Assembly: GCF_009870125.1 (NCBI RefSeq)
Contig: NC_046681.1
Span: 22,395,001-22,459,000, forward strand
Reading direction: 5' to 3'
DNA length: 64,000 bases
From: Drosophila pseudoobscura
Lineage: Eukaryota; Arthropoda; Insecta; Diptera; Drosophilidae
Made by a program: the position numbers and the translations under genes. Shown one piece after another: positions 10,520 to 20,870 of this stretch. Each line of letters begins with the position of its first letter. Within the stretch, counting starts at the first letter, position 1. The notes under the pieces are model-generated. The model did not search any database, was not told where the DNA came from, and was given only the letters and a program-made list of their open reading frames with translations.

Positions 10520-11677
10520 ATGACCGCAGCACCGGAGAATAAAACCACATATGTGGTACCCGATAGTCTCTTCGACCCCCATCGAGGCCGAACGTACAAG
10601 CGTGGGCGCTTCTTTGGCAAGGGCGGCTTTGCCCGCTGCTACGAAATCATCGATGTGCACACCGACGATGTGTTCGCCTGCAAAATCGTGTCGAAGAAGC
10701 TGATGATGAAGCCCAGACAGGAGGAGGAGACTGCCGAACCGGAGGAGATCGCTGTGGAGATTAGCATTCATCGTGGCCTGAATCATCGCAGCATTGTGAA
10801 GTTCTTTAGCTGTTTCGATGACATCGACAACACCTACATTGTCCTGGAGCTGTGCCGCAAGCGGTCGATGTCGGAGCTGCAGAGGCGCCGCAAGATCATC
10901 ACGGAGTTCGAGTGCCGCTACTACATTACCCAGATCATTGAGGGAGTCCAGTACCTGCACAACAACCGCATTATCCATCGCGACTTGAAGCTGGCCAACC
11001 TCTTCCTGAACGACATGCTGCACGTGAAGATCGGCGACTTTGGCCTTGCCACACGCATCGAGTTCGAGGGCGACCGCCGGTACTCTGTGTGCGGCAGCCC
11101 CAACTACATTGCCCCCGAGATCCTCACCAAGAAGGGGCACTCGTTCGAGGCGGACATTTGGTCGATCGGCTGCGTCATGTACACGCTGCTGGCGGGCCGG
11201 CCACCATTCCACCACAAAACCCGCGAGGGGATCTTTTCGAATATCAAGAAGGGCCAGTACAGCGTGCCCAGCTGGCTGACAATATCCGCTGCGGATATGC
11301 TGGTCTCCATGCTCCAGCTGGACCCCGAGCGCCGCCCGGCCATCGGTCAGCTGCTGAACTGCAACTTCCTGAAGGCCGCCAAGGTGCCCCAGTTCTTGCC
11401 CAGCTTCTGCCTAACGATGGCTCCGCGCATTGGCAACGGCATGGGTATCAGCGACCCCGTTAAAGAGTCTATGCAACGCCGTCCGCTGATGGTGTTGAAC
11501 GGCCTTAGGGATGACAACCGCAACGATGCCTCGGCCCAGGCCCAGGCACAGGCCCTGGCCCAGGCTCAGGTGTGCCGCTACAACGACAGCTTTGATACTC
11601 TGATCGAAAATCAGGGAGAGGGGAATACTGGGCAGGAATTTGTATCAAATAATACCCTATGCCCTCGAAAAACTTAG
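10520..11677 (+). CDS. Polo-like kinase without polo boxes, intronless (likely retrogene)
   Basis: This encodes a 385-residue protein matching the N-terminal half of Polo (PLK1), the mitotic Ser/Thr kinase of centrosomes, kinetochores and cytokinesis. The kinase domain covers about residues 26-284: glycine loop GKGGFA (33-38), catalytic lysine K55, helix-C glutamate E80, HRDLKLANLF with D155, DFG at 173-175, and APE at 198-200. The activation threonine of Polo (T182; PLK1 T210) is replaced by S189, and the following CGTP is CGSP; both can still be phosphorylated. The family linker FLPSFCLTMAPRIG follows, then an Ala-Gln repeat (338-350) absent from Polo. The frame ends after 25-30 unrelated residues, before either polo box. 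Fly Polo has about 576 residues, so the substrate-targeting domain is missing. Start context is CAAAATGA. The absence of introns and good codon bias suggest a functional retrocopy rather than the parent gene. Confidence 0.9.
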   Translation: MTAAPENKTTYVVPDSLFDPHRGRTYKRGRFFGKGGFARCYEIIDVHTDDVFACKIVSKKLMMKPRQEEETAEPEEIAVEISIHRGLNHRSIVKFFSCFDDIDNTYIVLELCRKRSMSELQRRRKIITEFECRYYITQIIEGVQYLHNNRIIHRDLKLANLFLNDMLHVKIGDFGLATRIEFEGDRRYSVCGSPNYIAPEILTKKGHSFEADIWSIGCVMYTLLAGRPPFHHKTREGIFSNIKKGQYSVPSWLTISAADMLVSMLQLDPERRPAIGQLLNCNFLKAAKVPQFLPSFCLTMAPRIGNGMGISDPVKESMQRRPLMVLNGLRDDNRNDASAQAQAQALAQAQVCRYNDSFDTLIENQGEGNTGQEFVSNNTLCPRKT

Positions 11678-11824
11678 GAAAAGGGTTGGAGAAGACCCCC
11701 ACCACATTCATCTGTTTCCAAGCCAATGATTTGCCAAGGCCTTTGATTGAAATTTTTTGTTTGTTTCCCATTGAACGTATATCTGTTCAATGTTTTTCAT
11801 ACACGAATATCCGAGGAAATTATT

Positions 11825-11830
11825 AATAAA
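11825..11830 (+). terminator. Candidate poly(A) signal of the Polo-like gene
   Basis: AATAAA lies about 150 nt after the stop codon. Nothing resembling polo-box coding sequence was seen between the stop and this signal. Confidence 0.4.
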
Positions 11831-11839
11831 TGGAGGCAC

Positions 11840-14790
11840 TAAAATTTGTTTACCACAACAGGGGTATTTCCTGTCAAGCAGCGGGAACTCAGAGGACCTT
11901 CCAGCCAGAAACCCTAAGGAATAGACAAAATAACGCAACAACCTTTGACTTTTGAGGCTTTTCTAGACATCATCACCGTATTTGGAGGGCTGATCCATAG
12001 GTAATCTACCCATTCTTCCTCTTTAGATCCCAGTGTTTCTTTTGGAGGTTTTTGCAAATATTTACCATGCACTAGCCAAATAAAAATGAATCATTTAAGT
12101 GAAATTTGATGGTGGAGTGAATATCCAACTCCTTTTTGATTTCAAAGTCAAATTTCTACAACATTCTCTATAAAAAGTGGCCGCTTTTTCCCCTCCGAAA
12201 TTACACACTTAATGCCGTATCGTTTGGCGGCCTACCCCAATAGAACACACCATATCTTAAGGCCTAAATCCTCTCCTTGCTGACCACTCTCTCCCCATCT
12301 CTGTCTTGTCCCTTCTCCATTCATCTGTCTGTCTCTTTCTTTACTTATGGCCAGGGCATAAATTGTCTGGACATTTTCTAGACATCATAATATAGGGGCC
12401 ATAATAAATATACCAACAAAAAAACAAACAAACGAAAATCAAAATAAACTTTTTTTTTGGGGAAAAGTGAAAGGAAGGAGGAGAACTTTAAGCTTTTACC
12501 AGAGAGAGAGAGAGACAGAGAGAGGGAGAGTGAGAAGGCAGCACAAATGCGATGTAATGAGCATAAAAATGCTAGCAGAACCCACGAAATGGGAGTCTGG
12601 GAATAAAGAAGCAAGTGGGTTATTGTTTGGGGGGTGGGGGAGTATGGGGCAGTGGGGGCAGGGGGGTGTGGAGTGGCGAGGTGCCAAGACGACCGTAAAT
12701 CTTTTTGTAGCGCTTTCAAGGTAAAATAACAATTTAAGTTTATTACTGGATAAGAGACGAACCGTAGGAATAAAAAATAAAGAAAAGCAAAAGCAAACAC
12801 TCCCCCCCAGAGGAAAAGACACAGAAGATGACCACAAAAACAACAATGAGCGGTGGGGCAGGGAAGGGGGAGCACACACACACACATATGACAGAGAGAG
12901 AGAGAGAGAGAGAGGGAGAGTTGTCAGGACAGCCGAAGGATTTCGTTTCTTCTAACTTTTGCTTTTATTTCGAGCACAAAAAAAGTTTTGAAAGCGACCA
13001 AAAAAAACAGTTGGGAAGAGGGTACGAGTCCAGAGATACCCTTAAAGATGCCATAGATCATGCGATTACCATATGAATCGACTGGGAGATGTATCTTACG
13101 TACTTTACGAGCGTTTAATGGGTTGATGGGATAGATATGGTGGCGTTATGCTGAAGATACCGATGATATACTTGGAGGGTATCCTTTATCTTCGTTACAA
13201 ACACTTTAGCCCAGTCGTAATGCCCTCTGGAAGGGTACAAAGTCGTCTAGCAGAAGGCAGGGCAATGATGATGATATAACGAGTGAGCGAGAGAGAGAGG
13301 GGAAGGAAAGTTGAGCAACGTCTCCCATCGCTTCCAGCTTTTATGTAGATTGTCACAGTTGTTGGATAGGTTTTTGCTACAAATCTCTCTCGCTTTTTAT
13401 GGCACCCGAGATACAGAATTAACGGACAAACTACTAAGAACTTTTGGCAATCAGAGGGAATAAGTTTCCTTTTTCCTGAGACTCTTAAAGCAAGGCCCGA
13501 ATCATTCATCCCTGTCTTCTCGCCGTGTAGGTCAAAGACACCTGTGTGCGGTGTGCGTTGCGACTCGGCGCCACTTAATGGCCAAAAACAGTTGAAGGAA
13601 GTGGCGCTACGGATGCTCCCAGCCACTCTGACAGAGTGCCGGCTGGCCATGGACCAGGGGCAACACGGGAGAGGGACTCTCTTTCTGACAAATCACAATT
13701 CGATTGTCTCTACGTGTCACTTACAGGACCTACAGGACCTCTACAGGGGCTGGCCTGCATTTAGGCAGCAGCAACGTCCTTCCATTATAGAATCAGTGTT
13801 CCATCGCGACCCCCCGCCCCCCCCGCCCCCCTCGTGTTGGCCTGGCAAACAAAGCAGTTAATGGCTTGCAAGTTGAAACAACTGGCAGCAGGATGGGCAG
13901 GCGGGCAGGCAGGCAGGCAGGGAGGACGTGTGTGGGCTACCCTGATTTTTCGGGGCTTTATATCAGTTTTAATGTCCTGGCTTTTGGCCACTGCCTTCGC
14001 TGCTGCCCTTCCCTTCCCTTCCCCCGGTGCGGGTATTCGTGTGGTTTAATTAGCGCTGCCCGTCTGCCCGTCCGCCAGTCAACCATGTGGACAAATTTCG
14101 TACATTGGCCACCGTTGAGCATTTAGCCGAGCTTTTCATTTGTCACAGGATCCAGGTGGAGGTCCCTGTCTCTGGCTCTGGCTCTGTTTTGGGTCATGGT
14201 TCATTGATTGGCGCTCAAAGGTGTGCAAGCGATTAGGTATTTCGTGTCCTTCGATATGGAGGGATTACCACCACCCACCAACACCCACCACCACCCACCT
14301 GTTATGTGAAAAGGCTCTCCGTTGCTGCAGATTAAAGGGGAAAATGCTGAAAAGAGAAAGAGAGAGCCAGAGACAGGGACAAAGACAAAGAATAGCTTTT
14401 AACAAAATAAATAATAGCCCAGACATTTCAAATGTTGTAACACAAACAATACACCCCCCCACCACCCCCTCCCCCCTTCTGCTCCCAATCCAAGTCTAGA
14501 CGAAAGCTTGCCGGAAAGCTCTTTCCCCTACGCTCTCCTTTCAGCCGCGCTGAATGTGGACTCTAAGCTCCAGGACGTTACTCTTCCGCGGCCAAGCGTT
14601 CTCTTAAGCTAAAAGCTTCCCCTCGAAAAGCTTCCACAGGGATGCTGTAATGTGAAGCAGTTCGCTTCTGTGGCCCAGCATCCTCGTGGCTGACGTTTGG
14701 AGCTTCGTTCGTGCCACTGCTGCCACTGCCTCGGCTCGTCTCATGTTGTAGTAGGTTCTGGCCGACTTCGATGGCTGTTGGCCAGTGAAA
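11840..14790. other. Gene-free stretch downstream of the Polo-like gene
   Basis: No supported gene. It holds GA microsatellites (12501-12530, 12892-12920), G-rich runs (12630-12672), a C-rich run (13811-13829) and a (GGCA)n tract (13894-13921). The open frames are low-complexity products of these tracts. Confidence 0.55.
12892..12920. repeat. (AG)n microsatellite
   Basis: A nearly perfect AG run of about 29 nt, just after a short CA run. Confidence 0.9.
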
Positions 14791-14797
14791 CGGCGTT

Positions 14798-15108
14798 TCA
14801 GTCAAGCTCCAGCATCCGTTCACTGAGGAGCACTTCACAACACGCGCTCTCCGTACAGCTCCACGACGAACGAGCGTCAGCCGCGTCCTCAACGGCGGTC
14901 TTCCATCCTTTGGGCCATAGGTGTGTCTGTGTATGTGTGTGTGCCCGTGTGTGCGTGTGGCCCTTAACCGGTGGCAACTTTAAGACAGCAAAAGAAGGGT
15001 CGGTCACGGTTTCGTTTACGGTTACGCTAACGGATTGAATAAACACACGGCCACGGCCGCGGTCGCCACACGGAAGTGCAGAGTGGAAAAAAGTGCAGAG
15101 CCCGAAAA
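14798..15108 (+). other. Candidate noncoding first exon of a large plus-strand gene
   Basis: TCAGTC at 14798-14803 matches the fly initiator. A CA- and GTGTGT-rich leader-like sequence follows with no long frame. A donor (AAAA then GTAAGC) lies at 15109. The character (short CG-rich elements, then an A-rich leader with CACACGG repeats) resembles the 5' UTRs of large Drosophila genes. No start codon frame reaches the donor, so the exon would be noncoding. Start, end and strand are inference. Confidence 0.25.
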
Positions 15109-15840
15109 GTAAGCTCCACAGAAGAAAATACGCCTAGAAAACTGTGTGAAAAATCCAACATAAACTCTATTAAGTCCGAAATGGAAATTCTTTGGGAAAA
15201 CCCATCAATTTTTCCCCTGAAAATTGATGAAAAATTCTGGCCAGTTTTGCATACCAAAAATATGCCAAAGCCAAGTAATTGCTCAACAAAAAAACTGTTT
15301 AAGCCAGGTTGGGAAAATCCCATAACAAGTGATATTGAGAAAAGTTTTCAATATTCTAAAGTTTTTTGCTGGACAAAAATCGACGCCGAGTGGCAGAGAG
15401 AAATTAATGGATCAATTTCTTGTTTGTTTGGAATTTCCTGAATAAATTTTAAATGAAAACTTTATCCGAAAATAGTTATTGATAAATTGTGAACAATTTG
15501 TAGAACAAAACACACACTGTTCGCAGTCTCCAGTAGCCAAATAGTTGGCATAGTTTTTGCTCTAAATGCCGTCTCCCCGGTCGAAAAACATATTGGCAAC
15601 ATTTCAAATTTCGGCAAAGTTCTTTTACCTTTGGCCCAGTGCTGGTGGCCGAAACAAACAAACAAACAAACAAACAAACAGACCCGATGGGCCCAAGCAA
15701 AAGCAACATTTTGGCCAATAAATCATTGAGGGGGAAGCTTGTGAGGAAGACGAAACTTTAACAGGCTGGCCGGCAGTATTTTTCCACTGGGCTTTCGGGG
15801 GGAAGGCAAGGAGATTGCCGGAGGAATTAGTTTGGAATAT

Positions 15841-15904
15841 TGTTGGACAACCTGACGTATGAGCAATGTGTTTGTTGGACAACCTGACGTATGAGCAATG
15901 TGTT
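15841..15904. repeat. Perfect tandem duplication, 2 x 32 bp
   Basis: The 32-bp unit beginning TGTTGGACAACCTGACG and ending GCAATGTGTT occurs twice without a mismatch at 15841-15872 and 15873-15904. The lack of divergence points to a recent duplication. Each unit contains the small inverted repeat GTTGGACAAC. Confidence 0.95.
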
Positions 15905-17881
15905 GTCGATTCCAGCTCCGGAGATGAATAATTTTTGTGTGCTCTGGCAAGGAAATTTGTCAGATATTTTGATGGCCGAAAATTGTGGACTTGCAAATCG
16001 ATTTGAATCGAAGTTTGAAATGACTTTCTTTTGCATTTCCAATTGGATGTTTGGCCAGCCGAGTCCCAGGGGAACCAACTCCAGATATAAATCAAATCGA
16101 TGATAGCGTCCGCCCCTCGACACAAAGCCATCTGGACGGGATATCCTGTGCCCAAGGTCCAAGGTCCACAGTCTTGTGCCTGGGTTTCTGTTTGTTTTCG
16201 GTTGAAAATTTTCGTACGCCGCTCATCAACTTAAATTGTGGGAAATTAATCAAGTTGAAAAGGTTTCCTCTCTCTGGTCTGGCGGCGAAGATGCCACAAA
16301 AGATTGGGGCCCCAGGTTATGGCGGGTGTCTGTGTGGGTCTGTGGACTCTGCCTTTTGTTTTCGGTTATTGTTATAGGTCCTGGCTCTGGTCCTGACTCA
16401 AGGAACAAGTCAACATGCGAAGGCAGAACGGACCTTTTTTGCTTTGCATTCAAGCGGAAATTAAAGCAAAGAAAAGCCTAAAGCCCCCAGCGTTTTCCCC
16501 TCACACTGCACAAATTGAAATTGAGGCCTTGGGGCCACCGAAAAGGGATACGTGTAACATTTCCAGCCGCTTCGAAGGACCTTTAAAGCAAGCCTTAAAC
16601 GCGGCTTTGGCTTGCCCTCTTTTTTCTTTTCTGGGTCAACGCTTGGTTGACATTTTAGCCGCGGAGTAGAGTTCATGGAAAACCCTTTTTTAATTAATAC
16701 AGTCTGTGTCGCGGCACCCCTTTCGTCCCTCCCCCCTCCCCCAGTGGAAAACCTCATTAAAATGCGTTCGAAAATGAGAACCGCAGACTGTGAACATTTT
16801 TGTGTTTGTGCAGCTCTCGGGCCTCGGCTTCGCGGACGTTTTTGGGCTTTAAAATGAAATCATAAAAACGGCAGTTGATGAATTTTTATTATCATTACGA
16901 TCCATCCCTTCCCCCCCCCTGTCAGCCCAGCCCACCGTAAGCCCCCTGTGCTCTGTGACCCGCATGGCTCTCAGGTATTTTAATATAATTAAATTAATTA
17001 GCCCACTCGCTTTGGCACTCGGAAATATGTCAGCGATTCTGAAAAAGCTAATGAATTATGGGCCAGCATGGGAAACTAATTAGCGATATGGAGGGTGGTG
17101 GAGGGGGGGCGTGGGGCTGATGGGGGGACTAATAGAGGGACTATCTGTTTAAACACTGATTAGGGGGCACGGAGACGGGGTTTGCGGAGGATTTTAAATG
17201 CAAAGAATTAGGATTTAATTGCAACAGTTTTTCCAAAGAATTCCAAGCTTGTCTTTGATTTCCATTTAGTCCAATCATCAATCAAATAGTCTTGAAAACT
17301 CAAAGGCACTTCAGGGAAAGTCTAGGAATTTCCCGAATTGACAAAGTATTGCCTTTAATCCCCCATTACGTGGACGTTATGCCAGGCCATAAAGAGGCAC
17401 AAGTGCATGTCATAATTTTCCCAAATAAACCATTTTCCTTAAACATTTTGTGCTGCTGGAAAAACCATCAAATATAAATGAAGCATAAATGTAAAAAAAA
17501 GCCAAGGAAAAGGAGGGTGAAAAGTGATTTAATTTTTGTATAATTTTCTTCTTTTTTCCAAAACGACATGGGGGGGGGGGGGGGATGGCTGGCAAATAGG
17601 CTTTTGCGGGGGAGGGGCGGGGGGCATTAGAAACACGAAACGCCATTTGGTGGCAAAAATAACCGGAAGGAATTATAGCAAGCCTCGCTCTCTCTGTCGC
17701 CCTCTCTCGACCATTTTGCCTCTCTTTCTGGGCTTTTATCTGGCGAAAAAGAGGAAATTAAATGTTTTACTGTCTGCGGTTTGAGATGAGAACACAATTA
17801 TAATTTCATACAGGCGACAGCAGGATGAAAAATACTTGGAATGAAATCAACGAAAATGGGAAAACATTTTCCTTTTTGCAG

Positions 17882-17925
17882 CGTGTGTGTGTGTGTGTGT
17901 GGGTGTGTGTGTGTGTGTGTGTGTG
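17882..17925. repeat. (GT)n microsatellite
   Basis: About 44 nt of GT with one GGG interruption. Confidence 0.95.
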
Positions 17926-18599
17926 CGTTAATGCGGCAGTGTTGCATTTTATGAAGGGAAAAATATGAGAAGTGGAAAGGACTCGATGTTAAGAGGATCA
18001 GCAGACCAGGCCGCGCCAGAGAGCGAAATGTGACACAAGTGAGAAAAGAGAGAGAGAGAATATGTGTGTGTGGGCATAGCCATAACCGTAATGCGGAAGC
18101 AGGAAAATTAAGTAAAATGCGAAAAGCGGAAGAAACGAAAGAAAAAAAAAACTGGGAATTAAATTAAAAAGGAAATGAAATGCCCATCAGCTGGAAATGG
18201 AGGCGGGGCGGGGGGAAAACCGTCCTCATTTACTAGATTTTTCGCCAACCAGAAAATAAAAGCTTTTGAAAAAACTGCAACAACTTTGCGCCACAAAAAA
18301 AAAAACTCTTCTTCCACCAACAACAAATGAAAGTTCAATATAAATATTTTTTGGGGCAAACTTTAGCTTTTTACAAAGAAAATTCCTCAGCCCAATCTTT
18401 TCATCAATAGATATATATTTATTTGGCTTTTTTCGTCTTCTTTTTTTTCCAGCGACCGGAAATCAACTAAATTGTCGTCACTCCAATCAAGTGGAAATTT
18501 GATTAAAACGAAAGGCGAACCCAGAGAAGAGCGAGAGAAAGGAAAAAATTTGAGCGAGAGTCTATGAAAAGGTAGCGGCAGAAAAGGAAATCAACACGC

Positions 18600-19245
18600 A
18601 CGCACATGAGCGAGCTTTCCTTTGGAAAACATTAAAAATCGAAATCAGCGAAGCGTAAAACTTTCCACAAAAGCTAGCAAAAAACACGTAAAGAACAAAA
18701 AACCCATACAAAAGGTGAAACAAAGTGAGAGAACAATAATTTTTGTAGTGCCGAAGAAAGAAGCACTAAAGACCGCAACACAAGGACCAGCTGACGGCCA
18801 GGAGTGGACAGGATACTCTGCTTTATTTTCGTCCTTTCGGCCAAAGCATGAAATTAAGTGCAGATTATCAGAAGATTATATTTTAATAGCATTTCAAGCT
18901 GTTGCCTTTCTTGGACCCAAAGCAAGTGGAAATCTGACCCTACAACAACCACAGCCATTTTGTGGCAGTGCTTTGTGTGCCTGTGTGTGTGTGCCTGTGT
19001 GTGTGTGTGCTACAAGTGCGGCTTATTACATGATTACTGCCTCGTACAAGGGAAAATATACGTATCTAATGCAAACACACAAAATACATACATGAAAGAA
19101 AGCGTGCAAGAAATTGAAATTAAAAGAGGAATTAAGTGTCGCGTGTGTTGTCTCCGTGTGTGTGTTTAATCTATATAGTGTCCTGTTCCTGTGTATTCGA
19201 GGCAAATATTGAGCATACGCCTCGTGGACTTTCGTGGAGCAACAG
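18600..19245 (+). other. Candidate noncoding first exon ending at a strong donor
   Basis: An A-rich, leader-like region with CGCACG, AAAGAG and (GT)n tracts leads to GGAGCAACAG followed by GTATGTGTG, a strong donor at 19246. The frame that would join the exon at 49153 is open back to a TAG near 19176 but has no ATG. It would therefore act as a 5' UTR exon or an alternative start of the same host gene as the exon ending at 15108. The 5' limit is a guess. Confidence 0.3.
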
Positions 19246-20774
19246 GTATGTGTGCACCAGATTTTCTCTTAATTTATGACCCCAAAATTCTATTAGATGT
19301 TTTGCGGTTTTTCCTGGTGAGGAAAATTATGAAAATACTGGCAAATATTTCATTGTTCGCTCTTTGAGGTATTTTTGCGATTTGACAAATTTTCGTATGA
19401 ATTTTAATGGCATTCGACACCACAAATGTGTGATTTTTTTTTTGTATTTGTGGTTCTTGGAAATTAAACTTTAATGTGAACAAATTTTCTGCCTCCATGT
19501 ACAATATATTTAAATTTATTTTATTTATTTTTAATGAGCTACATTGAGTTTAATCAGTCTTTGGTTGGTTTGTCAGCAGTAAAATCTGAAATGTGATTAT
19601 AAATAAATCTATGAAATATATAAATTTAGACGAAATAATTTTGCAAGCTTTTAAATATCAGTAAATTAATTGCTATAGCTTGACTTAGGCTTTTTTTAGA
19701 TTCATGAAATATTATTTTATTTCAGTTTTAGTAAAATTTTAATTTTTGTACAAAAAAAAAACATAGAAAAAGCAGGGGAAACTTAGTAAAAAAAATATTA
19801 AAAAAATATAGTATTTTTTTTTATTAGTTTTTAAATTTTATTCAATTGATTACTTTAAGGTTTTGTTCTTCTGAACTTCAAAGAAATATAAACCGAATAA
19901 ATATGACAAGCGAATGCTTGAAAATCCCCTAATGTTCTCTAAGTTCCTCAGATTTGAATAAAAGTTGATATTTTCGTTGGAATTTCCCAATAAAAGACCA
20001 TTTAAGTACCTTATTTTTAAGTAGTGCTCAGCACATTCCAGGAAAACACTAGTGGAATCACGCTCGAACTCAAGTGACCTGCGTTCCTAGGGGCTTCATC
20101 GAAATGGTCTCCATGGTTTAATGGCCGGCTTTTTCGCATTAAAATAAACATAAAACTTGGAGAATCTAACCATTTAAAACACACGCTTTAGCCGAAATTT
20201 TGCCGCAATCTGCAAGTCATTTGGTGGGGCGGAGGAGGGGGGAAGGGAAAACCCTTAAGCACATATCCACCAGCAAATGCTATGCTCTGCAGTTTTTGGC
20301 TGTTAATTAATGCCCGCCGAGGCGCGTATCCGCTGCAGCATATTTAAAAACGCATTAGCTCTTAGTCCCCCAAAAGGGGAAACAGCATCCTTTCAGCAGC
20401 AGCAGCAGCCGCCGACTGCCATAATTCCAACCGAGGCATTAGGGTCGCCCAAAGAACATTTCTCATATGCACGGGCAGAGGAAATTCTTATAATCACTTT
20501 AAAGGCATACGCAGGGGCTTACATTTCAGAGAATGGTGGCACGCTCTCGTAATGCCATTCATTTTGGGTCGGCATCCTGGGCGTCCTGGGGGTCCTGGCG
20601 GTCCTGGGGTCCGGCATGTGTTGCTAATTTCATTCCATGGCAGCTCCATGGGTGGAAAATTGTGGGTGTGAAGCAATTGCTGCTTGCCATTAAGTCGGAG
20701 AGTCACAGAATGAAACTTTGCTTCACGTCCAGGCCAGGCACAAAAAGGACCAAAAGGAACCCAAGGATCTGCTT

Positions 20775-20810
20775 TGACTCTGACTCTGACTCCGACTCTG
20801 ACTCCGACTC
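20775..20810. repeat. 6-bp minisatellite TGACTC/CGACTC
   Basis: Six units of (T/C)GACTC in a row. AP-1-like TGACTC cores recur in it, but this may be chance. Confidence 0.85.
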
Positions 20811-20840
20811 CCACCTGCAGTAGCCGTAATGGTGATGATG

Positions 20841-20870
20841 CCTGCCTCCTGCTGCCTCCTGCTGCCTCCT
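20841..20870. repeat. 10-bp minisatellite, 3 copies
   Basis: Three copies of GCTGCCTCCT, the first slightly changed. Confidence 0.8.

Larger units (their letters stand above)
15109..18430. other. Gene-free stretch, probably intronic
   Basis: It contains a (CAAA)n tract (15652-15680), a perfect 32-bp tandem duplication (15841-15904), a G homopolymer (17571-17583), a GT microsatellite (17882-17925) and AT-rich DNA. No gene is supported. Confidence 0.5.

Noticed and set aside
11678..12100. Remains of polo boxes after the kinase stop
   Set aside because: All frames were looked at; no polo-box sequence such as the WVDYS region could be seen.
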